This document shows positions 1 to 8,942 of a stretch of 42,389 nucleotides of DNA, piece by piece. The notes beneath the pieces are model-generated. The model saw nothing but the letters and a program-made list of their open reading frames with translations. It ran no database searches and was not told where the DNA came from. The DNA comes from Synergistaceae bacterium (lineage in GTDB: Bacteria; Synergistota; Synergistia; Synergistales; Synergistaceae). Within the stretch, counting starts at the first letter, position 1; each line of letters opens with the position of its first letter. The translations under genes and the position numbers were made by a program. The stretch is from the NCBI GenBank assembly GCA_031268885.1, contig JAIRWR010000136.1:1-42389 (forward strand), given 5' to 3'.

Positions 1-814
1 CGAAATCGCGCTTGCCGCCGGATGGATAGCGTCTCCCATCGGCAAGGAGAATGGAGGTTTCGTATACCGAATTGCCGGAAGCCTTGAAAGCCTCCGTCTG
101 CTCAAGGTAATCCTTATCAGGCAGCGCGAAGGCGACGCGGATCGGGTCCACCTGCACTATCGTCGCTAGCGCGCCCGAGGACGGCGTCACGTAGTTTCCC
201 TTTGTTATCTCAGCCCTGCCGATCCTGCCTGATATCGGCGCCTTGACCTTGGTGTAGCCCAGATCGATCTCGGCGAGCCTGAGCGCGGCCCTCGCCTGAT
301 CTATTGCCGCCTTGCCCTGCGACACGTCATTTTGAGCCATGTCCAGGTCCGCCGCGGAGATGCTCCTCAGATCGGCGGATTTAAGGCGGCCGTAGTACTT
401 CGAGGCCCTGGAGTGATTGGCCTGAGCCTTCGCGAGGTCGGCTCTTCTTAATGCCACATTGGCCTCGTACTGCTTGCCATTCAGCGTGAAAAGCGTGTCG
501 CCCTCCTTGACGAGGGACCCTTCCTTGAAATGTACCGCTGCGATCTCCCCTGCTACCTGCGGCCTGATGGTTACCGTCTGTATCGGCTCGACGACGCCTA
601 TGTACTCCTTCTCCACCGCAAGATCGGCCTCCTTGAGGATGTAAACACCCACGGGAGGCGCCGGAGGGGCCTGCGGCGAGGGAGTCTCAGCAGACAGAGC
701 CTCTCTTACTCCCAGATCTTGAACAATCTGCGGCTTCAATAACAGAGCGGCCACGATTATTACCACCAGAACCGCGTTCATCCTCCAAATGCCCTTGTTT
801 GACTTCAATGCCAT
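1..814 (-). CDS. RND efflux periplasmic adaptor (HlyD/AcrA type), 3' end cut off
   Basis: This is the periplasmic membrane-fusion subunit of an RND multidrug pump, which links the inner-membrane transporter to an outer-membrane channel. The reading frame is open from ATG 814 to the window edge (271 codons, C-terminus missing). An N-terminal hydrophobic segment (about residues 11-25) serves as signal or anchor. It is followed by a Pro-rich linker, a first lipoyl half-motif (about 75-100, with QVAGEIAAVHFKEGSLV), an Ala-rich coiled-coil hairpin, and the second lipoyl half (KVKAPISGRIGRAEITKG). Barrel-type sequence follows to the edge. An AAGGAG-like site lies upstream of ATG 814. The TetR-family gene lies 41 bp upstream on the same strand, so the pair probably forms a regulator-plus-pump operon whose inner-membrane pump lies outside the window. 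The family call is firm; the substrate is unknown. Confidence 0.93.
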   Translation of the reverse strand, partial: MALKSNKGIWRMNAVLVVIIVAALLLKPQIVQDLGVREALSAETPSPQAPPAPPVGVYILKEADLAVEKEYIGVVEPIQTVTIRPQVAGEIAAVHFKEGSLVKEGDTLFTLNGKQYEANVALRRADLAKAQANHSRASKYYGRLKSADLRSISAADLDMAQNDVSQGKAAIDQARAALRLAEIDLGYTKVKAPISGRIGRAEITKGNYVTPSSGALATIVQVDPIRVAFALPDKDYLEQTEAFKASGNSVYETSILLADGRRYPSGGKRDF

Positions 815-855
815 GTTCTTACGCACTCCTTCCCTCTTAGGGATATTTTTTATAG

Positions 856-1470
856 TTATCGTTCTTTCACCGCGTTCTCAAACGCGTCAAATACGAAATC
901 GGTATACTTTGAAAAGTCCATATCATAAAGCTGAAGCACCTGGAATATGAATAGTCCGTGAAATATTGCCGTGATGAGCACAGACAGATCATCCACCGAA
1001 ATACCTGTCATAATTCTGCCCTCCTCCCGCAGCTTCTGGAGCGATCCCTTCACCATTTCGCTCTCGGACTTCGCGAATTCTATAAACATGTCCGGCAATT
1101 TTTTGCGCACTTCGTCCGGCCACTCGTTTTTTCGATTCATCAGCCGGCTGATCATCTGAATGCGCTTACTGCGATTGGCGCCGCTGATCTTTGCTTTAAA
1201 GTATTCGCGCACATCGTTCACGGATCCGCCTTCTCTGATGCCACCCAGCATTTCGTAACTCGATTGCATGCAGACGCTTTCTATGACGTTCAGGAGGATA
1301 TCCGTTTTATTCTTGAAGTGCCAGTATGTGGCGCCCTTCGAGAGACCCACTCTCTTTGCGATCTCGCTCATCGAGACGCTCGAAAACGGTTTCTCGCTCA
1401 TGATCTCGAACGCGGCCTCCAGGAGCCGTTCTCTGGTCTCCCGAGCCTCCTCTTTTGTCCTTCGCGCCAT
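856..1470 (-). CDS. TetR/AcrR-family transcriptional repressor
   Basis: This is a 204-residue DNA-binding repressor, probably controlling itself and the adaptor gene that follows 41 bp downstream. The N-terminus has the typical TetR opening (ARRTKEEARETRERLLEAA) and a helix-turn-helix at about residues 26-52 (SMSEIAKRVGLSKGATYWHF). The C-terminal ligand-binding part is generic. The frame is open up to 1554, but ATG 1470 is preferred: it has GAGGGAG about 7 nt upstream, the conserved domain starts there, and the longer frame would run through the promoter and operator at 1507-1535. Efflux repressors of the AcrR type normally release DNA when a toxic compound binds; that role is inferred from family and context. 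Confidence 0.93.
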   Translation of the reverse strand: MARRTKEEARETRERLLEAAFEIMSEKPFSSVSMSEIAKRVGLSKGATYWHFKNKTDILLNVIESVCMQSSYEMLGGIREGGSVNDVREYFKAKISGANRSKRIQMISRLMNRKNEWPDEVRKKLPDMFIEFAKSESEMVKGSLQKLREEGRIMTGISVDDLSVLITAIFHGLFIFQVLQLYDMDFSKYTDFVFDAFENAVKER

Positions 1471-1506
1471 CTGCATCTCCCTCTCGTTCATGTAACAGGC
1501 ACGAGT

Positions 1507-1532
1507 AAATATATACCTTCGCGTATGTATGT
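1507..1532. promoter_or_regulatory. AcrR-like operator
   Basis: An imperfect inverted repeat: AAATATATAC (1507-1516) and GTATGTATGT (1523-1532) with a 6-nt spacer, matching at 8 of 10 positions when one arm is reverse-complemented. It resembles the ACATACATxxxxATGTATGT type of site described for AcrR. It covers the -10 and spacer of the promoter for the TetR gene, which fits autorepression. Confidence 0.6.
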
Positions 1533-1535
1533 CAA
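1508..1535 (-). promoter_or_regulatory. Sigma70-type promoter of the TetR-adaptor operon
   Basis: On the minus strand a perfect TTGACA (1535-1530) is followed after 16 nt by TATATT (1513-1508). The predicted transcription start lies near 1500, about 30 nt before ATG 1470. The palindrome at 1507-1532 overlaps it almost completely. Confidence 0.65.
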
Positions 1536-1716
1536 TAGTCAACCGTAAATTCAAACCTAAGGCCGAGCGCGGGACGATAGCGTTTCTGTCTGAATTGAAC
1601 TTATGTCATTAGGTAATAATCCGTATTCGCGGTTTATGGAAAGATGAAACGATCTCAAGAGGTGTCACGGAAGAGAGTCTGTTACTGGGCATACCACCAC
1701 AAAAGGCATTTCAAAT

Positions 1717-1754
1717 AAACCGCCTCCAACCTGTCGTGCGGGAGGAGGCGGTTT
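1717..1754 (-). terminator. Rho-independent terminator after ftsH
   Basis: Arms 1717-1727 and 1744-1754 form an 11-bp perfect hairpin (AAACCGCCTCC type) with a 16-nt loop. A-rich and T-rich flanks on the two sides mean it could work in both directions. It lies 15 bp past the ftsH stop and closes the tilS-hpt-ftsH group. Confidence 0.8.
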
Positions 1755-1769
1755 TATTCAAATCCGATG

Positions 1770-3674
1770 TCACGCTTCCACGCAAAGCTCCTCGCCGGTC
1801 TCATTCTCCTCAGCGTTATCACGCCGGGAGTCGGCCTTCATCAAGAGTTCGCTGTCATGCTCGTCCTGTGCTGGCAAGCCCAGAAGCTCATTAAACTCGG
1901 AGCCCTCCAGCACTTCCTTTTCCAGTAATATGGAGGTGATCTCATCGACCTTCGCCATGCTGCCGATGAGTATCTCGCGCACGCGTTCGAAACATTCGTC
2001 GATGATCCTGCGGATCTCCTGGTCTATGGCATAGGCAATCTCCTCGCTGTAATTCCGATCCTCCATTATATCCCGCCCTAGAAAGACCTCGTGATGTTTC
2101 TTGCCGAGAGTGACCGGCCCGAGCCGGTCGCTCATGCCGAGCTGCGTTATCATCTGGCGGGCAGTCTGGGTGGCCCGCTCCAGATCGGTCTGAGCCCCGC
2201 TCGTCACGTCGCCGAACTTTATCGACTCCGTAACCCGCCCTCCCAGAAGGACGCATATCCTGTTCAGGAGTTCATTCTTTGACACCAGGAACCTGTCCTC
2301 CTCCGGTACCTGAAGGGTATAACCGAGCGCCATGTGCCCCCTTGGGATTATCGAGATCTTATGAACGGGGTCCGAGCCCGGAATCGATCTTGCGACAACG
2401 GCATGGCCCACCTCATGATACGCTATGATCTCCCGCTCCTTCTTGCTTATCACCCTGCTTTTGCGCTCGGGACCGGCCATCACCCTGTCGATTGCCTCCT
2501 CGAACTCGGGCATCTCCAGCATCTCCTTGTTTCTGCGCCCGGCCAGCAACGCGGCCTCGTTCACCAGATTGGCGAGGTCGGCTCCTACAAAACCAGGGGT
2601 TCTGCGGGCTATCACATCAAGATCCACATCGGGCGCCAGTCTCTTGTCCTTTATGTGAACTTTGATTATCGCTAGCCGTCCGTTTACATCCGGGCGGTCC
2701 ACAACGATCTGTCTGTCGAAACGCCCAGGGCGCAGCAGTGCCGGATCAAGGATATCGGGCCTGTTCGTGGCCGCGATGAGAATAATCCCAGCGCCTGCCT
2801 CGAAGCCATCCATCTCGACCAACAGCTGATTCAGCGTCTGTTCGCGTTCATCGTGCCCTCCGCCGAGTCCTGCCCCGCGCTGGCGGCCGACTGCGTCGAT
2901 TTCGTCGATGAACACCATGCAGGGCTGATAACGCCTCGCCTGTTCAAAGAGATCGCGGACTCTTGCCGCTCCAACTCCGACGAACATCTCGACGAAGTCC
3001 GATCCGCTTATGCTGAAGAACGGGACATCAGCCTCTCCGGCGACAGCCCGGGAGAGCAGCGTCTTGCCGGTCCCCGGCGAGCCGAGGAGCAAGACTCCTC
3101 TGGGGACCTTTGCCCCGAGTTTCGCGAATCTGCCGGGATCTCGCAGAAAATCGACGACCTCCTCCAGCTCCTCCTTGGATTCATCGCATCCGGCGACGTC
3201 ATCGAACGTCACCTTGGGACGATTGTCCAGAAAGAGCTTTGCCTTGCTCTTCGAGAAGTTCATCACCTTGCTGCCCCCGCCCTGCATATTGTACAGAATA
3301 AATATCCATGCTCCGATCAGGAGAAGTGTCGGGAATAGCGACGTCATGAGACTCGACCACCACGGAGTCTTCTGAGGCGGCAGAACCTCTACATTTACCC
3401 CCTTGCCCGCAAGACGGGGAGCGAGTTCACCTATCCCGACAGCATACGAGCGAAACTCCGTTCCGTCGGCATAGACTCCCCGGATTACATCCTCATCTAT
3501 CACGATCTTGGCGATTCTTCCAAGGTCGGCGGCATTCAGCAGATCACTGTAAGTTACCGTCTTTATCTCTCCGCTGTTTGGAGACGGCGAGAGAAAGACG
3601 TGCACGAGGCTTACCACGAGAACTATCAACACGAGATATATACCCAGGTTCTTTGCTAGTTTACCCAAAAGCAT
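1770..3674 (-). CDS. ftsH: ATP-dependent zinc metalloprotease FtsH
   Basis: A membrane-anchored AAA+ protease that extracts and degrades misfolded membrane proteins and short-lived regulators. Its 634 residues are normal for the family. Transmembrane segments lie at about 12-29 and 112-129, flanking a periplasmic domain. The Walker A motif GSPGTGKT is at 198-205, Walker B VFIDEID at 254-260, the second region of homology ([19 protein letters not shown]) at 302-320, and the pore loop MFVGVG at 230-235. The zinc site HEVGH is at 420-424, with D497 (in [11 protein letters not shown]) the likely third ligand. ATG 3674 has GGGGAG just upstream. It is the last gene of the tilS-hpt-ftsH group, an order also known from Bacillus; 168 bp separate it from hpt, so it may have its own promoter as well. 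Confidence 0.98.
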   Translation of the reverse strand: MLLGKLAKNLGIYLVLIVLVVSLVHVFLSPSPNSGEIKTVTYSDLLNAADLGRIAKIVIDEDVIRGVYADGTEFRSYAVGIGELAPRLAGKGVNVEVLPPQKTPWWSSLMTSLFPTLLLIGAWIFILYNMQGGGSKVMNFSKSKAKLFLDNRPKVTFDDVAGCDESKEELEEVVDFLRDPGRFAKLGAKVPRGVLLLGSPGTGKTLLSRAVAGEADVPFFSISGSDFVEMFVGVGAARVRDLFEQARRYQPCMVFIDEIDAVGRQRGAGLGGGHDEREQTLNQLLVEMDGFEAGAGIILIAATNRPDILDPALLRPGRFDRQIVVDRPDVNGRLAIIKVHIKDKRLAPDVDLDVIARRTPGFVGADLANLVNEAALLAGRRNKEMLEMPEFEEAIDRVMAGPERKSRVISKKEREIIAYHEVGHAVVARSIPGSDPVHKISIIPRGHMALGYTLQVPEEDRFLVSKNELLNRICVLLGGRVTESIKFGDVTSGAQTDLERATQTARQMITQLGMSDRLGPVTLGKKHHEVFLGRDIMEDRNYSEEIAYAIDQEIRRIIDECFERVREILIGSMAKVDEITSILLEKEVLEGSEFNELLGLPAQDEHDSELLMKADSRRDNAEENETGEELCVEA

Positions 3675-3842
3675 AACTCCCCTCTTTGCGACTCACATTT
3701 ATCTCATCAATTTAAGAAGGCTGATTTACAGTGTCAGAGGCCTGAAGGGTGAAAACTTGAACTCTGACGGAGCCCATGTTCCCAGTCGGCAGATGTCGTT
3801 CTGGCGATTTAATCAGCGTCTCCTTAAAATAATGATTCAACA

Positions 3843-4433
3843 TTATACGCGCGGGCCGTTCCGCTCTTCCTCGACACGCCAAATATCGGGAAGATTTCTC
3901 CATCGCCCGGCATAATCAAGTCCATATCCGACAACAAACTCGTCCGGAATAACAAACCCGCGGTATGCTATCTTACTCTCCACTCTCTTTCGTTCAGGCT
4001 TCTCAAGCAGGACACAGGTTCTTACGCTCTTTGGCTCCCTGGCCGTCATGATGCCGCTGAGATAGGAGAGGGTAAGCCCGGTGTCCATGATATCCTCGAC
4101 GATGAGCACATTCTTTCCCTCGATGCTCGCGTCCATGTCCTTGACTATTTTGACGACGCCACTCGACGTGGAGGAATTCCCGTACGACGAGACAGCCATG
4201 AAATCCATCCTTACATCGACTTCGCTTCCAATCTGCCGGACAAGGTCCGTCATAAAGATTACGGCTCCCTTGAGGACGCCAGTCACAATGATCTCCTGTC
4301 CGCTGTATGTTCGCGTTATCTCATCCGCTATCTCACTGACACGGCGGGCAATTTCCCCCCTGTCCAGCAGGATCTTTCCCAGCCTGAGATCGCACTTCCC
4401 CTCACCCAAAAGGACTCCCCCCAGATCTCGCAT
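3843..4433 (-). CDS. hpt: Hypoxanthine (guanine) phosphoribosyltransferase
   Basis: A purine salvage enzyme that joins hypoxanthine or guanine to PRPP to give IMP or GMP. The PRPP-binding loop VLIVEDIMDTGLTLSYL is intact, and the family's other hallmarks are present: VLKGAVIFMTDL, the MDFMAVSSYG loop, and the C-terminal PDEFVVGYGLDYAGRWRNLP. The gene overlaps the 3' end of tilS. A GTG at 4454 would also open the frame, but ATG 4433 is preferred because GGAA lies 8 nt upstream and the protein then has the usual length (196 residues). The overlap with tilS suggests translational coupling. The tilS-hpt-ftsH order supports orthology with Bacillus hprT. Confidence 0.95.
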   Translation of the reverse strand: MRDLGGVLLGEGKCDLRLGKILLDRGEIARRVSEIADEITRTYSGQEIIVTGVLKGAVIFMTDLVRQIGSEVDVRMDFMAVSSYGNSSTSSGVVKIVKDMDASIEGKNVLIVEDIMDTGLTLSYLSGIMTAREPKSVRTCVLLEKPERKRVESKIAYRGFVIPDEFVVGYGLDYAGRWRNLPDIWRVEEERNGPRV

Positions 4434-5799
4434 CGATAGATTCCAAAAAAACACATGCTATAATAGCACAACTGCTCTCAACATGCATCCCGGCAAATAC
4501 GCCAGGCAACCAGATACCGTTAAAATTTTCACACTTCCACGAGATAAATGGCCTGCCAAATCCATCCCACCAGGGCAGAACGCTCTTTTCCACGCCAGCC
4601 TCGCGGGCGCTCTTCACCGTGACAGTAACGCTCTTCCCGAAGGATGGCAAGAGCGCTCTCCACTCGCGATCCCTGCAACCTGGCGGGGATCTGTCCTCGC
4701 AATCCGGGAGAGCCCTTAGAGCCAGGCCAATCCGCCACTCTCCCCATAGCAGGGATGTCTCTTCTCCCAATTCCAGGCGGATCTCTACGGCATCTGGCTG
4801 TGTCAGTGCCCGCCGATGTATCCAGCCGATCAGGGCGGCGGATCCGCAGACCTCAACATCTCCCGCCCACTGAAAGCGCCAGCGGTCCGAACGGCGGATC
4901 AGCCCGGCAAGCTCCGACACTCTCTTTCGGTCGAGGGTCGGCAGACCGAGTCTCTCCCCCTGTTCCCTGATGACGTTCGAGAGCTTGAATCTGGTCAATC
5001 TTCTGGCCGACGCTGTATCCCAAGCCGCGAGCGCGGTGCGGTGAGGCCGCGTGACAAGCCCCAGAAGCGGCAATGTTTCGGTCTCTTCTTCAGAAACGAT
5101 CTCTCGGAACTCTCCCGCCAGACCGAGAAGCGCTCTGTCAACAGAGGCGTTCATGTGTGAGCGCAGCCACGGAATGAGTTGATTTCGGATTTTGTTTCTC
5201 TGATAGGTGTTCTCCTCGTTTGTCTCGTCCTCTCGCCATGAAACGGCAGACTCTTTCAGATAAATTCTCAAATCCTTCCTAAAACAGTTTATCAGCGGAC
5301 GCACTATCCTGCCCCGTCTCTCCCTGATTCCGGACAGACCCAGCGCTCCCGTACCCCTGAAAAAATTCAGCAGCATCGTCTCGACCGTGTCGTCAGCAGT
5401 ATGACCGGTTGCGACATACGGCAATCCGGCGCGCTCCATCAAGTCGTAGAAAAATTCGTAACGCACCCTGCGGCCGGCCATCTCAAGGGACTCTCCCTTT
5501 TGGGCCTCGCCAGCGACGTCACAGCTCTTCAGGAAACATTCGATTCCCATTTCTTTGCAATATTCGCTGACAAACACAGCGTCAGCCTCGGACGCGTCAC
5601 CTCTCAAGCCATGTTCCAGGTGAGCCGCGACAACTCTGCCTTTGAAAAAACTACGCAACAGACAGAGCAGAGCCATGGAGTCGCCACCGCCGGACACTGC
5701 CACGAGAATTCCCGAGGCATCCCACCATCCCTGCCGCATCCCGGCGGATTCGAGCTCTCCCCGCAGCTTGCCGATTATTTCACGATTCGCCTGAGACAA
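4402..5799 (-). CDS. tilS: tRNA(Ile)-lysidine synthase TilS
   Basis: TilS modifies the wobble cytidine of the CAU-anticodon isoleucine tRNA to lysidine, using ATP and lysine; it is normally essential. The N-type ATP pyrophosphatase P-loop VSGGGDSMALL is at 35-45. It is followed by AAHLEHGLRGDASEADAVFV, the GHTADDTVETMLLNFFRGTG stretch typical of TilS, and RPLINCFRKDLRIYL. A less conserved C-terminal half gives 465 residues, within the family range. The start codon is TTG 5799: the bases at the N-terminus give L-S-Q-A-N, with GGAG 9 nt upstream inside the last codons of the preceding cyclase gene, from which it is separated by 6 bp. No in-frame ATG near the domain start is better. Confidence 0.95.
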   Translation of the reverse strand: MSQANREIIGKLRGELESAGMRQGWWDASGILVAVSGGGDSMALLCLLRSFFKGRVVAAHLEHGLRGDASEADAVFVSEYCKEMGIECFLKSCDVAGEAQKGESLEMAGRRVRYEFFYDLMERAGLPYVATGHTADDTVETMLLNFFRGTGALGLSGIRERRGRIVRPLINCFRKDLRIYLKESAVSWREDETNEENTYQRNKIRNQLIPWLRSHMNASVDRALLGLAGEFREIVSEEETETLPLLGLVTRPHRTALAAWDTASARRLTRFKLSNVIREQGERLGLPTLDRKRVSELAGLIRRSDRWRFQWAGDVEVCGSAALIGWIHRRALTQPDAVEIRLELGEETSLLWGEWRIGLALRALPDCEDRSPPGCRDREWRALLPSFGKSVTVTVKSAREAGVEKSVLPWWDGFGRPFISWKCENFNGIWLPGVFAGMHVESSCAIIACVFLESIDARSGGSPFG

Positions 5800-5805
5800 A
5801 GGATG

Positions 5806-7200
5806 TTACTCCAGCGCTTCGAGATCCGGGGTCCACTCCCGCGCCATATTTTTGCCGTGTTTCTTCGCGTAATAGAGCGCCTTGTCGGCCATATTAAAGA
5901 GTTCGCTCGGGTCCGTCGAGTGCTTGGGATAGAAGCTGATTCCCCCGCTCGCTCCTATCTTTACCTTTATGTTGTCACCGAGATCCACCATCGGCTTCAG
6001 TGCCTCGAAAATTCTTCCGGTAATCAGAGAGGCCACTTCGCGCTCGTGCTCCTTTGCGCTCGAAAGGATCATGACAAATTCATCGCCGCCGAATCTAGCG
6101 ACTGTATCCGCCTCTCTCAAAGATGACTTCATCATATCGGCCACAATGATCAGAAGCGTGTCGCCCGCCAGGTGGCCGTGTGTGTCGTTCACCGCTTTAA
6201 ATCCGTCAAGATCCCACACGATCAGGACGATCGACGCGTCGTTGCGCTTGGCCATTACCATCTGCTGGGAGAGCCTGTCCGCGTACAGATAACGATTTGG
6301 GAGCCCGGTAAGCTTGTCGTGCGTGGCCTGTTCCCTTATCGCATCCTCGCGCTGGCGCCGCTCCTGAATATCCTCACAGGCGCCGACTATTCTGAACGGG
6401 CTGCCGTCGTTGTCCAAGATGAGCATGTGATGAACTCCCACCCAACGATACTGCCCGTCGCCGCACTTCAGCCGAAACTCCGAATAACGCCTCCGCATCT
6501 CCTGCCCGATCCTGGAAGCGGCTTCATTTATGTTAAACTTGAGCTTTTCTCTGTCATCCGGATGCACATACCTGAACCAATATCTCTCGCTGAAGAATAT
6601 CTTGTCGGACCTGACGGGCCTCCGTAATATCTCCCACATCCTGGACGAAAAATACGCCTCTCCCTTGCAAAGATCCGCATCCCAAACACCATCCTGCGTG
6701 CAGGCTATCGCTAACTTCCACCGCTCCTCGTTGATGTACAGCTCATCTGTCAGCTTTCGAAGGTTTGCCTCGCTGTTTTTAAGAGCGTTGATGGCATTTT
6801 TGAAGTTAGTGTTCAGTGTATTGAAAGCCTTGGAGAAATCCCCCAGAAAATCTATGCTCTGCTCAAAATCACCAGCTCCCAGACGCTGCGCGAACCATGT
6901 CAGGTGTCTCAGATTCGATTGAAGCTCCTTCAGGCACCCAGCCATAAACCCCTTTTGGTCGATGTTAAATTCGATCTTCCCCTTCGCCAGCATGAGCAAA
7001 TTCTTTCGCACCATCGTCAGGTATGAGTGGATCTCCAAAAACATCGCGTTTTTCGATATAGTGACCGACACGTCGGGGAGTTTGGGAGATGTAAGGGCAG
7101 CCTTAATAAAACCCAGCAGTTCGACGACTTCACTGCAGAGTTCCCCGACCTGTTGTCCTTCACCGTTTCCCGACGGAGAATCTTTGATCTCTGGGTTCAT
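5806..7200 (-). CDS. Soluble HAMP-like/PAS diguanylate cyclase
   Basis: This is predicted to make c-di-GMP from two GTP. Its 464 residues contain no transmembrane segment. Residues 100-150 (AQRLGAGDFEQSIDFLGDF..) look like a HAMP or linker helix pair. A PAS domain of the PAS_3 kind spans about 160-280 (YVHPDDREKL, YRWVGVHHMLILDNDGSPFRIVGACEDIQERR in two parts). The GGDEF domain spans about 292-455: DKLTGLPNR, WDLDGFKAVNDTHGHLAGD, then ARFGGDEFVMIL with GGDEF intact at 371-375, and a product-inhibition motif R362-x-x-D365 five residues ahead. All catalytic features are present, so activity is likely. It lies 19 bp after a V4R-domain gene and 6 bp before tilS. The upstream V4R protein is the natural candidate for its signal input; the PAS ligand is unknown. 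Confidence 0.93.
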   Translation of the reverse strand: MNPEIKDSPSGNGEGQQVGELCSEVVELLGFIKAALTSPKLPDVSVTISKNAMFLEIHSYLTMVRKNLLMLAKGKIEFNIDQKGFMAGCLKELQSNLRHLTWFAQRLGAGDFEQSIDFLGDFSKAFNTLNTNFKNAINALKNSEANLRKLTDELYINEERWKLAIACTQDGVWDADLCKGEAYFSSRMWEILRRPVRSDKIFFSERYWFRYVHPDDREKLKFNINEAASRIGQEMRRRYSEFRLKCGDGQYRWVGVHHMLILDNDGSPFRIVGACEDIQERRQREDAIREQATHDKLTGLPNRYLYADRLSQQMVMAKRNDASIVLIVWDLDGFKAVNDTHGHLAGDTLLIIVADMMKSSLREADTVARFGGDEFVMILSSAKEHEREVASLITGRIFEALKPMVDLGDNIKVKIGASGGISFYPKHSTDPSELFNMADKALYYAKKHGKNMAREWTPDLEALE

Positions 7201-7219
7201 CCCAAATAGAGCAAGCTAT

Positions 7220-7747
7220 TCATTCTCTGTCAACAGTGAAACGGCAAGTTCTGTCTCCCGTACACCAGCAATCGATCTCTCGAACGCTATATGGGGCCCC
7301 GGTATATGACTCCATTACGCCGGCCAGGAAACCCTCGTCGTACTTGCAAACTTCGAAGTCGAGCTCCGGCAGTCCCGAACAGTCGAGGTCCTCCTCAACC
7401 GACAGGACCAGCTTTTCAAGGTCGTCGCTGGTCTTCTCGACGCGGAGAATTCCTACCCCATTCTCCCGGAGCTGGCTCTGCAGAGTTTTTACAAAATCCC
7501 CCGCATCCTTCTGTTCGCCTATATATTTCCTGTAGAACTCTGTTCCCGCTATCTTGCCGGCGGCGAAAAAAATGGTGTCGGCCTCCTCCGTTCCATACTT
7601 TTCCTCAATTACATCGCGAAAGGTGTATTGCATGAGCCTGTACATTTCAACCCTGACGTTGAACCCGAGATTTGGTCTTCCAAGCTCGATATCGCCTATA
7701 AGCGCAGGGTGAAACTCGTATTTTCTTACCATGTTGCTATCGGCCAC
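7220..7747 (-). CDS. V4R (4-vinyl reductase) domain sensor-like protein
   Basis: A small soluble protein (about 175 residues) of the V4R family, a small-molecule-binding domain related to H-NOX and to the bacteriochlorophyll protein BchJ. The signature is at the C-terminus: REIDCWCTGDRTCRFTV, with the Cys-x-Cys...Gly...Cys-x-Phe pattern seen in V4R domains. The middle part (FFAAGKIAGTEFYRKYIG) is also typical. The frame extends to a GTG at 7765, but GTG 7747 is preferred: GAAGGAG sits 9 nt ahead of it and the promoter at 7780-7809 would start transcription only about 8 nt before 7765. It is followed at 19 bp by the GGDEF gene. V4R proteins often partner with signalling enzymes; control of the cyclase is inferred. 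The ligand is not known. Confidence 0.82.
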   Translation of the reverse strand: MADSNMVRKYEFHPALIGDIELGRPNLGFNVRVEMYRLMQYTFRDVIEEKYGTEEADTIFFAAGKIAGTEFYRKYIGEQKDAGDFVKTLQSQLRENGVGILRVEKTSDDLEKLVLSVEEDLDCSGLPELDFEVCKYDEGFLAGVMESYTGAPYSVREIDCWCTGDRTCRFTVDRE

Positions 7748-7779
7748 TTGTTTCCACTCCTTCACTGTGAATTTTACCT

Positions 7780-7809
7780 ATAATAGACCAGAACACATAA
7801 AAGAGGCAA
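7780..7809 (-). promoter_or_regulatory. Likely promoter of the V4R-GGDEF-tilS-hpt operon
   Basis: On the minus strand TTGCCT (7809-7804) is followed after 18 nt by TATTAT (7785-7780). Transcription would begin near 7773, leaving a 25-nt leader before GTG 7747. The match is fair, not strong. Confidence 0.45.
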
Positions 7810-7834
7810 GACCTCAAAGCGGTGATTTTCGCAG

Positions 7835-8875
7835 CTATTTTAAAATAGCGAAGGTAGAGGTGATCTTCCTGAACTGCCGCAGATACGACTCCGAGTTCTT
7901 CACCGCCATCCCGCTGAACGTGTACAATACACCGTCGCCAAAGAGCACCGCGATATAAGCCTTCCCCGGCACTCTCCTCTTTGTTCTGCCTCCGCTTGCG
8001 GTCTTGATTTTACGTGGCTCGCTTTCAAAATCGGCGATTATCTCCAAACCCTTGAGTCCGGCGAAGCTGATCTCTCCGCGGCTCGATATATCGAATTCGT
8101 ATGCGGACAGGTACATCGCCATGGTATTATCCACAAGCGCCGCGCGCTGTTCCGCGGAGACGTCCTGAAAAGAGCGCGTAGCCGTGTAAAGAGCCGACTT
8201 GACCCAGTCCCGCGGGGGAACGCCGTCCACCGTGTAGTATCTTGTGGACGACGCCTCGTCAACGAAGACAAATGAAGTGCCGGCAGCGGAGATTGAATAT
8301 CCTCCGGAGCTCACGCCCTGTCCCTGTCTGAGTATAGTTGATAACATAGAGTTTTGTAAGAGAGCAGCCGCGGATCTGTCGCTCATCGGGTAATAACCGT
8401 ACATGAGGACAGTCAACCTGTCGTCTCCAAGCGCAAGGAGCAGAACCCCCGTCTCATCGCCGCCTCTCTCCCCCGAGTACGAACTCTCGTCAGCTTCTTT
8501 CGAGACGAGCCTGCCCGAGATAAGCTTTGCCCGCTTTCCGTTCAAGGTAACAGGAGAGCTTTCCGCAAGCTCTATTCCGTCGGCCGCAAGTCCTTCGGCT
8601 GTCAGAAAACTTGCCGACTCCTCGAACGGAGCGTTTATCTTCTCGACTATTCTGTACGTAATGTTCCGTGACGGCAGTTCAAATCCTATGAACGAACTCG
8701 ACGGAACCGCGCCCTGCGGCGGCACTACAGCAACATGCGTACCACTCACAGCGACATGCTTTGCGGTGAGTATGTTGCTCTTGCTTATCGCGGCGGCTGA
8801 CACAGGGCCTCCGGCCGCAAGAAACGCCATTGCCACGACGGTCACGATTATACGCGTAATATCGCGTTCTCTCAA
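7835..8875 (-). CDS. Secreted protein of unknown function, larger member of a paralogous pair
   Basis: Not recognised as a named family. The 346-residue product opens with a signal peptide (charged MRERD, hydrophobic stretch, then GGPVSAAA with a likely cleavage after an Ala). The mature part starts TAKHVAVSGTHVAVVPP and contains an NGKRAKLISG stretch and a block LLLALGDDRLTVLMYG. Each has a counterpart in the next gene upstream (TPKHVEVPGTGASFVVP, NGSRALFIKA, LLENGDDTIVVNG). A second half (about 195-346) has no match there. The pattern recalls PsbP/DcrB-like folds, but this is only an impression. The start is TTG 8875, with AGAGGAGG 8 nt upstream. It follows the other secreted gene by 67 bp and probably shares its transcript. 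Confidence 0.85.
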   Translation of the reverse strand: MRERDITRIIVTVVAMAFLAAGGPVSAAAISKSNILTAKHVAVSGTHVAVVPPQGAVPSSSFIGFELPSRNITYRIVEKINAPFEESASFLTAEGLAADGIELAESSPVTLNGKRAKLISGRLVSKEADESSYSGERGGDETGVLLLALGDDRLTVLMYGYYPMSDRSAAALLQNSMLSTILRQGQGVSSGGYSISAAGTSFVFVDEASSTRYYTVDGVPPRDWVKSALYTATRSFQDVSAEQRAALVDNTMAMYLSAYEFDISSRGEISFAGLKGLEIIADFESEPRKIKTASGGRTKRRVPGKAYIAVLFGDGVLYTFSGMAVKNSESYLRQFRKITSTFAILK

Positions 8876-8942
8876 TCTTCAATCCTCCTCTGTATATGAG
8901 CGGATTATCGCTCTGTATCCTCACTCAGATCCAGCGACGTCA

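Noticed and set aside
5401-6126. Plus-strand frame of 241 codons across the tilS/GGDEF junction.
   Set aside because: Both minus-strand genes are certain by motif; this frame shows no domain.
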